Origin: JBBSZK01 sp964354995
Lineage (GTDB): Archaea > Nanobdellota > Nanobdellia > Pacearchaeales > GW2011-AR1
Direction: 5' to 3'
DNA: 9,359 nucleotides
Assembly (NCBI GenBank): GCA_964354995.1
Contig: CAYHBQ010000025.1
Location: 1-9,359, forward strand
Made by a program: the position numbers and the translations under genes
Notes under the pieces: model-generated
Database searches by the model: none
The model's input: only the letters and a program-made list of their open reading frames with translations
Told to the model about the DNA's origin: nothing
In this document: piece by piece, positions 5,962-9,359 of the stretch
How positions within the stretch are numbered: the first letter of the stretch is position 1
How the letters are laid out: every line of letters starts with the position of its first letter

Positions 5962-6261
5962 TCACTCGACTTTCTTTTCCAAAAGGCGCATGACCAGAAA
6001 TTGTCCGCTTCGTCGTTTTGTTCTGCATGTAGCATAGATATAATCGCCTTCCCCAAATCGAGCGATAATTTCTTTCTTAATTTCTTCCGCAGTCTTGGGG
6101 GGACGAGAGCCATCAGAGGTATACATTCGGCCCTCAATAAATCCCGCCGTATCATATTCTCCCCAGCGATAATCGCGAATACCTTCTGTTCGTACACTGG
6201 ACGTCAAAATGCGATTGTACGCATTCATACCGGCAGATTCGACTTGTTCTATACGGCCCAT
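5962..6261 (-). CDS. Hypothetical protein, 99 residues
   Basis: I do not recognise this family. The start is taken at ATG 6261, giving MGRIEQVESAGMNAYNRIL at the N-terminus. The frame stays open to 6456, but the region upstream of 6303 is the SRP RNA gene, and a TATA-like CTTATAAT box begins 29 nt upstream of 6261. The middle (RDYRWGEYDTAGFIEGRMY) and the end (GEGDYIYATCRTKRRSGQFL, then VMRLLEKKVE) are rich in aromatic, basic and acidic residues. One predicted helix (TAEEIKKEIIARFGEGDY) precedes a basic strand-like segment. There is no signal peptide or membrane segment, so it is probably cytoplasmic and might bind nucleic acid; that last point is only a guess from charge. It lies between the SRP RNA and the first pilin unit and has its own promoter. 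Confidence 0.65.
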   Translation of the reverse strand: MGRIEQVESAGMNAYNRILTSSVRTEGIRDYRWGEYDTAGFIEGRMYTSDGSRPPKTAEEIKKEIIARFGEGDYIYATCRTKRRSGQFLVMRLLEKKVE

Positions 6262-6282
6262 AGTATTTCTCTTCAGAAGAGC

Positions 6283-6290
6283 ATTATAAG
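6283..6290 (-). promoter_or_regulatory. TATA-like box for the 99-residue protein
   Basis: CTTATAAT on the minus strand begins 29 nt upstream of ATG 6261, just beyond the 3' end of the SRP RNA. It supports 6261 as a leaderless start. Confidence 0.55.
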
Positions 6291-6302
6291 AATTTCTATA
6301 GT

Positions 6303-6558
6303 GTAGACGGGGAGATTGCTCAGCACGTATTACGCCGTGACCTTCAGCGCTTCTCGATTCTGCGACCCGGTAAGCACCGTTGCTCCTCCTTAGGGCTGCT
6401 CCGATCAAGGTCTGACCCATTTCGTAGAAGTACGATCGAACCGGACAGAACGTCAACGTTACGTTGAAGACGTCGTGACCGTTTCATCACGCACTCCTTT
6501 ACGCCCGCCATGAAGCCCGTTTGCGTACAGCAGGGGGCTAGCCCGCCAGCGCGTCTAC
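6303..6558 (-). ncRNA. Signal recognition particle RNA (7S RNA)
   Basis: The RNA acts with SRP54 and SRP19 in delivering secretory and membrane proteins to the translocon. The hallmark is helix 8. The symmetric loop UCAG (6415-6412) faces GCAG (6399-6396), flanked by GGG/CCC pairs, and the helix closes with CCGGU (6444-6440) against ACCGG (6371-6367). Helix 6 is seen as UCAACG-UAA-CGUUGA (6467-6453), with GUAA at its tip. The ends pair as GUAGACG (6558-6552) with CGUCUAC (6309-6303), as in archaeal SRP RNAs. The 5' part (GGGCUAGCC, then CCCCUG and a CAAACGGGCUUCAUGGCGGG stretch) fits the Alu domain. At about 256 nt it is shorter than the roughly 300 nt usual in archaea. The tip of helix 8 is not the usual GNRA-type tetraloop. 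The TATA box starts 29 nt before the predicted 5' end. Confidence 0.88.
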
Positions 6559-6579
6559 ATAAAAACAGACGGAAACAGG

Positions 6580-6587
6580 TTTATAAA
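6580..6587 (-). promoter_or_regulatory. TATA box for the SRP RNA
   Basis: TTTATAAA, a self-complementary box, begins 29 nt upstream of G6558. That base is the first nucleotide of the terminal helix of the SRP RNA, so promoter and RNA structure independently give the same 5' end. Confidence 0.7.
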
Positions 6588-6601
6588 ACTGCCTATAAGA
6601 A

Positions 6602-6847
6602 TTACAATCGCTTTCTATTTCGAGGAGTATCAAGACGAGGAGGCTTGTACGGCATCAATTCCTCTTCAGCTTCTTGCTCACCCTCAAGTTCAACTTGGTG
6701 TTTAATTTGGTCAAGTTCGTTTTCATCGCTAATAAATTCGTCATGCAATCGAGACCGGGAAGGCATTACGACCCAGACCACAAGCAACGCAATCAAAAAG
6801 AAGGCGAGTACGGCCGTATTAACCAAAAGAAGTGTCATCAACTCCAT
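6602..6847 (-). CDS. Small single-pass membrane protein, unknown function
   Basis: This is an 81-residue protein. Residues 5-28 (TLLLVNTAVLAFFLIALLVV and on) form one strong transmembrane helix. The following PSRSR suggests that the charged tail lies inside the cell. Residues 35-65 are very acidic (DENELDQ...ELEGEQEAEEEL) and probably helical, and the C-terminus is basic (RLDTPRNRKRL). ATG 6847 is preferred over the in-frame ATG 6838 because a TTAAATA box lies at the usual distance. I do not recognise a family. It lies between argS and the SRP RNA and appears to be transcribed on its own. No link to the pilus genes can be shown. Confidence 0.68.
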   Translation of the reverse strand: MELMTLLLVNTAVLAFFLIALLVVWVVMPSRSRLHDEFISDENELDQIKHQVELEGEQEAEEELMPYKPPRLDTPRNRKRL

Positions 6848-6849
6848 GC

Positions 6850-6856
6850 AAAAAAA
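6850..6856 (-). terminator. Possible T-run terminator of argS
   Basis: Seven T residues on the minus strand lie about 36-42 nt after the argS stop codon and just before ATG 6847. Archaeal RNA polymerase stops at such runs without needing a hairpin. Since the next gene appears leaderless, the run would not be in its mRNA. Confidence 0.4.
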
Positions 6857-6868
6857 GACAGAACGCCC

Positions 6869-6876
6869 TATTTAAC
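6869..6876 (-). promoter_or_regulatory. TATA box for the small membrane protein
   Basis: GTTAAATA on the minus strand starts 29 nt upstream of ATG 6847, in the gap after argS. Confidence 0.55.
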
Positions 6877-6891
6877 CATTGTTGTACCGTA

Positions 6892-8577
6892 TTACATTTC
6901 CTTGAGCACGGGAATTCCTAATAAATGTAACGCATTCTCAAGCGTGTACGTATATGCTCGTACCAAAGAAGTACGAAATCCCTCACGGTCTGAGCCGACC
7001 ACGGGGCAGCGGTGATAAAACTCATTGAACGTTTGTGCAAGCGTGTACGTATAATGTGCAAGCGTACTCGGATCATGCATTTTTGCAGCCCGTAGAACAC
7101 TATCCGGAAACGCAGCAAGCTCGTTGATAAGTGCTCGCTCACTCGACTCGAGATGGGTGGGGGCATTCGTTCCTTTCCTCTTTATGACCTTGCGCAGGAT
7201 ACTCTGTGCGCGAGCATAACTATACAAAAGATACGGACCCGTATCTCCCTCAAAACGCAACGCTTCTTCTTTGTCAAACACGATTACTTTATTCAAATCT
7301 TGTTTGAGCATAGTATACTTCATGGCGGCAAGAGCAATAACTCCTGCGCGACGTTCCACTTCCGAATTTGAAAGTTTCGCGTCGCGCTCGCGAATCTCTT
7401 TTCGTGCCTGCTCAATCAATTCCTCTCTAAATGCAGAATACAGCACGTTGTCTCCCGTTCGAGAAGACATTTTTCCGGTAGGCAACCGTACAAGACTCAC
7501 GGGTAAATAGACGCATTGAGCAGCTTGCTTGAATTTCATAAGCTCAAGTGCTTTGAACAATTGGTAAATATGTTGTCGTTGTTCGGACCCCACAACGTAC
7601 ACGGCTTGTTCTATCTTGAGCGTGTTAAACTTGCGTTCGGCAAGAGCAATATCTTTCGCAGAATACAGCACCGTGCCATCACTACGCAAGAGCACCCACA
7701 CCCCTAAGTCGGGAGACCCGTGATGTTCAAAATTAATAATGGTGGCCTCCTCAGAAATCTCTGCAATTTTCTTGGTAACAAGTTCGTGCGCAATTGCTTT
7801 ACCTCGTTTCTCAACATCGCTTTCAAAAAAATACTGGTCGAATCGCGTTTCAAGTTGCTTATAGATTATCTCAAGAGAATCAAGACAGACCCTTCGCGTC
7901 TTTTTCCACAAGCCCACAAGGCGTTTATCCTTTCCGCTTTCTAATGCTCTATTTATGTCTTCAACTTCTTTTTCATAGGTAGGCGTTTCGGCAAGTCGCC
8001 TGACGGCTTCAACATAGATATGTGCAAACCACGCCTCATCTTTTTTGATTGCCTCATTCTTGTGAAAATTAGTATAACACCACAACCACTTAGCCACATG
8101 CATTCCCGTATCGCCTTGATAGTTAGCACGCACAACGCGGTTCCCTGTAAACGTTAAAATACGGGCTAAGCTTTCTCCAATCGAGGTTCCTCGAATATGC
8201 CCCACATGGAAGGCTTTATGAGTATTCGCTTGGGAAAATTCAATCATTATTTTTGAAGAGTCCCCTTTATGGGCGCCGTACTTCTGTTTTGCTTGAAGAA
8301 TATTCTGTATCGTTTTTTTCGCAAGCAATCCGTCGTTCATAAAAAAGTTAATATACGGTCCAACTGCTTCAACACGTGCAACCTCTTTAGAAAGTTTAAT
8401 GGTTTTTGCAATTTCCTGCGCTATCACAACAGGGTTTTTTTTCAAACGCGAAGCAAGTACAAAACAGGGAAAAGCATAGTCTCCTCGTTCACGTTCCTTG
8501 GGCACTTCCACAAGGCCTATAATTTCTTCATGTGACAATCCACTCGGTCTCAATGCCTTAGCAACAATCTCTTTCAT
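6892..8577 (-). CDS. argS: Arginyl-tRNA synthetase
   Basis: This 561-residue class I aminoacyl-tRNA synthetase joins arginine to tRNA-Arg using ATP in the cytoplasm. The N-terminal additional domain spans about residues 1-85, including VPKERERGDYAFPCFVLA. The HIGH signature is HVGH at 124-127 within SQANTHKAFHVGHIRGTSIG. The second signature is KMSSR at 369-373 within RLPTGKMSSRTGDNVLY. GDTGPYLLYSYARAQSILRK (444-463) opens the C-terminal DALR anticodon-binding domain, which ends near HDPSTLAHYTYTLAQTFNEF (501-520) and beyond. Length and motif order are normal, with no sign of truncation. ATG 8577 is supported by a TATA-like box beginning 29 nt upstream, right after the stop codon of the preceding gene, so it is probably transcribed alone. 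Confidence 0.96.
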   Translation of the reverse strand: MKEIVAKALRPSGLSHEEIIGLVEVPKERERGDYAFPCFVLASRLKKNPVVIAQEIAKTIKLSKEVARVEAVGPYINFFMNDGLLAKKTIQNILQAKQKYGAHKGDSSKIMIEFSQANTHKAFHVGHIRGTSIGESLARILTFTGNRVVRANYQGDTGMHVAKWLWCYTNFHKNEAIKKDEAWFAHIYVEAVRRLAETPTYEKEVEDINRALESGKDKRLVGLWKKTRRVCLDSLEIIYKQLETRFDQYFFESDVEKRGKAIAHELVTKKIAEISEEATIINFEHHGSPDLGVWVLLRSDGTVLYSAKDIALAERKFNTLKIEQAVYVVGSEQRQHIYQLFKALELMKFKQAAQCVYLPVSLVRLPTGKMSSRTGDNVLYSAFREELIEQARKEIRERDAKLSNSEVERRAGVIALAAMKYTMLKQDLNKVIVFDKEEALRFEGDTGPYLLYSYARAQSILRKVIKRKGTNAPTHLESSERALINELAAFPDSVLRAAKMHDPSTLAHYTYTLAQTFNEFYHRCPVVGSDREGFRTSLVRAYTYTLENALHLLGIPVLKEM

Positions 8578-8598
8578 AGTTCGCCTATTTCACAATAA

Positions 8599-8606
8599 TT
8601 AATAAA
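8599..8606 (-). promoter_or_regulatory. TATA-like box for argS
   Basis: TTTATTAA on the minus strand begins 29 nt upstream of ATG 8577 and directly follows the stop codon of the upstream gene at 8608-8610. Confidence 0.55.
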
Positions 8607-8607
8607 G

Positions 8608-9063
8608 CTATCCGAGACAGGACTTATACTTCGCAAGCCCTCTATATTTCCATGCAAAGGAAGAAGATTCTGTATGCATCTCAATGCTCAGCATTCCATC
8701 CCCACGTGCCTTCGCGAACGCGGCACACGGTCCATACCGGCCCATCGTTTCGAGATACGATTCAGGAATGCGAATAGTAACATCGGGATTGGAGGGTATT
8801 CCTCCACTCATCGAGCCCCTCCGAAGCGTGTATCCTTCATCACCGACGTACGCGGCAATAACGCCTTCTTCAGGAATGTCTTGTATTAGGTTAGTTTGTG
8901 AAAGTACCTGTGCAACGTTTTCCTGTGTAATCTCCCGCGGAGTCCATCCTGCACCCGACGTCCTCATAATTCCAAAATAGGAAAGAAGACTGTACGTCAC
9001 AATTCCCAAAACGACAAAAGTCCCAATCACCACGAGAAATATAATCTTCTTTTTTTGGTTCAC
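8608..9063 (-). CDS. Membrane-anchored small protein with conserved-looking C-terminal domain
   Basis: This is a 151-residue protein with a GTG start at 9063; the shared TATA box begins 29 nt upstream. A basic N-terminus (MNQKKK) is followed by one transmembrane helix at about residues 7-29, placing the rest outside the membrane or on its outer face. The C-terminal domain runs from about 45 to 151 and contains PDVTIRIPESYLETMGRYGP (93-112), a KARGDGMLSIEMHTESSSFA stretch (118-137) and WKYRGLAKYKSCLG at the end. There are two cysteines, at 113 and 149, which could pair. The order of a DVTI strand, a helix and a GDG..SIE strand faintly recalls SCP2-like sterol-carrier folds. I recall similar membrane-anchored proteins ending in a K-Y-x-x-CLG motif in DPANN archaea, but cannot confirm this. 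Function unknown. Confidence 0.72.
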   Translation of the reverse strand: MNQKKKIIFLVVIGTFVVLGIVTYSLLSYFGIMRTSGAGWTPREITQENVAQVLSQTNLIQDIPEEGVIAAYVGDEGYTLRRGSMSGGIPSNPDVTIRIPESYLETMGRYGPCAAFAKARGDGMLSIEMHTESSSFAWKYRGLAKYKSCLG

Positions 9064-9084
9064 GCGCGTATCAAAACCTACTCC

Positions 9085-9092
9085 TTTAAAAA
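9085..9092. promoter_or_regulatory. Shared TATA box between the divergent tRNA-Thr and membrane-protein genes
   Basis: The sequence is TTTAAAAA on the plus strand and TTTTTAAA on the minus strand. A start 29 nt to the right falls at 9114, two bases before the mature tRNA. A start 29 nt to the left falls exactly on GTG 9063. No second TATA box is visible for either gene, so one element may serve both directions. Confidence 0.5.
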
Positions 9093-9115
9093 CCTCATGA
9101 TAGTTAGAAAAGTAC

Positions 9116-9235
9116 GCCTCCGTAGCTCAGCGGTTAGAGTACGAGTTTCGTAAACGGCAACTCAGAAGAATTGAGGTTCATGAGGCCTGAAGTTCGAACA
9201 AACTCGGGGTCACGGGTTCAAATCCCGTCGGAGGC
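9116..9235 (+). tRNA. tRNA-Thr (anticodon CGT), with intron
   Basis: It reads ACG codons. The acceptor stem GCCTCCG (9116-9122) pairs with CGGAGGC (9229-9235). The D stem is GCTC/GAGT (9125-9128, 9137-9140), the anticodon stem CGAGT/ACTCG (9142-9146, 9202-9206), and the T stem ACGGG/CCCGT (9212-9216, 9224-9228) around TTCAAAT. The anticodon is 9149-9151. An intron interrupts the gene after base 37. Base 9236 (T) would be the discriminator, as in many archaeal tRNA-Thr, and CCA is not encoded. It is on the plus strand, divergent from the membrane-protein gene. Confidence 0.93.
9153..9200 (+). other. 48-nt tRNA intron at position 37/38
   Basis: The splice sites fit a bulge-helix-bulge recognised by archaeal tRNA endonuclease. 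A 4-bp helix TTCG (9147-9150) pairs with CGAA (9195-9198). A 3-nt bulge TAA (9151-9153) is cut between 9152 and 9153, and a 3-nt bulge CAA (9199-9201) between 9200 and 9201. Deeper pairing (AAC-TCAG with CTGA-A-GTT) follows an asymmetric internal loop, so the motif is somewhat relaxed. Confidence 0.85.
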
Positions 9236-9241
9236 TTTGAA

Positions 9242-9249
9242 GTTTTTCT
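9242..9249 (+). terminator. T-run downstream of tRNA-Thr
   Basis: GTTTTTCT seven bases after the tRNA end is a plausible intrinsic stop for archaeal RNA polymerase. Confidence 0.4.
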
Positions 9250-9251
9250 AG

Positions 9252-9266
9252 ATCCCCTCATGGGAT
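9252..9266 (+). other. Small hairpin after tRNA-Thr
   Basis: ATCCC (9252-9256) can pair with GGGAT (9262-9266) around CTCAT. It precedes a stronger hairpin at 9272-9289. It may be part of a short leader, or chance. Confidence 0.3.
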
Positions 9267-9271
9267 GTGAA

Positions 9272-9289
9272 CCTCTTTGCAAAAAGAGG
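9272..9289 (+). promoter_or_regulatory. 7-bp hairpin with GCAA tetraloop before a partial reading frame
   Basis: CCTCTTT (9272-9278) and AAAGAGG (9283-9289) pair perfectly around the GNRA-type loop GCAA. The 3' arm contains GAGG, 4 nt before ATG 9294, so the hairpin could hide a weak Shine-Dalgarno. No T-run follows directly, so it does not look like a simple terminator. Confidence 0.35.
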
Positions 9290-9293
9290 CTAA

Positions 9294-9359
9294 ATGCAAA
9301 AATCAGAGGCGAGATCAATAATAAAGTGTAAAGGGTGCGGCTGCATAATTGCAGTCACA
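9294..9359 (+). CDS. Possible start of a cysteine-rich (zinc-ribbon-like) protein, partial
   Basis: The plus-strand frame is open from ATG 9294 to the window edge (22 codons) after an in-frame stop at 9291-9293. It reads MQKSEARSIIKCKGCGCIIAVT. The CKGCGC cluster suggests a metal-binding knuckle. The only ribosome-site candidate is GAGG at 9286-9289, and no TATA box lies at the distance used by the other genes. With so little sequence, this could be chance; the only other frame starting here (9260) closes after 23 codons. Confidence 0.3.
   Translation, partial: MQKSEARSIIKCKGCGCIIAVT

Noticed and set aside
6262..6456. N-terminal extension of the 99-residue protein to ATG 6456
   Set aside because: The extension translates SRP RNA sequence, and a TATA-like box at 6283-6290 supports the start at 6261.
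6344..6487. A 47-codon minus-strand frame with AAGGAG 6 nt before its ATG
   Set aside because: It lies wholly within the SRP RNA, ends at a stop inside it, and its product (MKRSRRLQRNVDVLSG...) shows no family features. The AAGGAG is part of the RNA structure.
6510..6875. Plus-strand frame of 121 codons across the SRP promoter and the small membrane-protein gene
   Set aside because: It is antisense to the SRP RNA and to a well-supported TM protein, with Ser-rich, low-complexity content typical of a shadow.
9153..9200. Box C/D guide RNA inside the tRNA intron
   Set aside because: CTGA is present, but no convincing RUGAUGA box C or internal C'/D' pair is found in the 48 nt.
9260..9331. 23-codon plus-strand frame MGCEPLCKKRLNAKIRGEIN...
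   Set aside because: It is very short, has no promoter at the usual distance and overlaps the hairpin and the alternative frame at 9294.

Overview
The window looks like chromosomal DNA of an archaeon. The signs are class III (type IV pilin-type) signal peptides on six proteins, TATA-box promoters placed just upstream of start codons, an SRP RNA with an Alu domain, and a tRNA-Thr with an intron at the archaeal 37/38 position. The compact style, with short pilin-like proteins starting KRGQFF or KRGESTVLGY and secreted cysteine-rich repeat proteins, resembles DPANN lineages such as Woesearchaeota. That placement is an inference, not something proven here.

Layout. Apart from the tRNA and a partial reading frame at the far right, everything is on the minus strand, so transcription runs from right to left. 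At the right end, tRNA-Thr(CGT) (9116-9235, plus) diverges from a small membrane-anchored protein (8608-9063). Then come argS (6892-8577), a small single-TM protein (6602-6847), the SRP RNA (6303-6558) and a 99-residue protein of unknown function (5962-6261). From 5929 to the left end lies a type IV pilus-like locus. It holds two pilin-like genes (5405-5929, 4894-5430), a giant pilin of about 930 residues with a cysteine-rich repeat tail (2070-4862), a short pilin (1595-2068), two more pilins (1016-1555, 471-1013), and the N-terminal part of the assembly ATPase (1-433, cut by the window edge).

How they work together. The pilins would be inserted in the membrane, trimmed after the Gly of their class III signals by a prepilin peptidase not seen here, and polymerised by the ATPase with a platform protein presumably encoded to the left. 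The giant pilin joins a pilin head, homologous to the 179-residue pilin, to ten CGxG/CD cysteine repeats and two inserted beta-type domains. This suggests a cell-surface or tip adhesin carried on the pilus.

Promoters. Eight TATA-like boxes begin exactly 29 nt upstream of a start codon or of the predicted 5' end of an RNA, and the tRNA and ATPase promoters fit closely. The protein genes they serve appear to be leaderless. This spacing was used to choose several starts, including GTG starts at 4862 and 9063 and an ATG at 1555. It also shows that the long reading frame 5962-6456 should be shortened to 6261, because its upstream part lies inside the SRP RNA gene.
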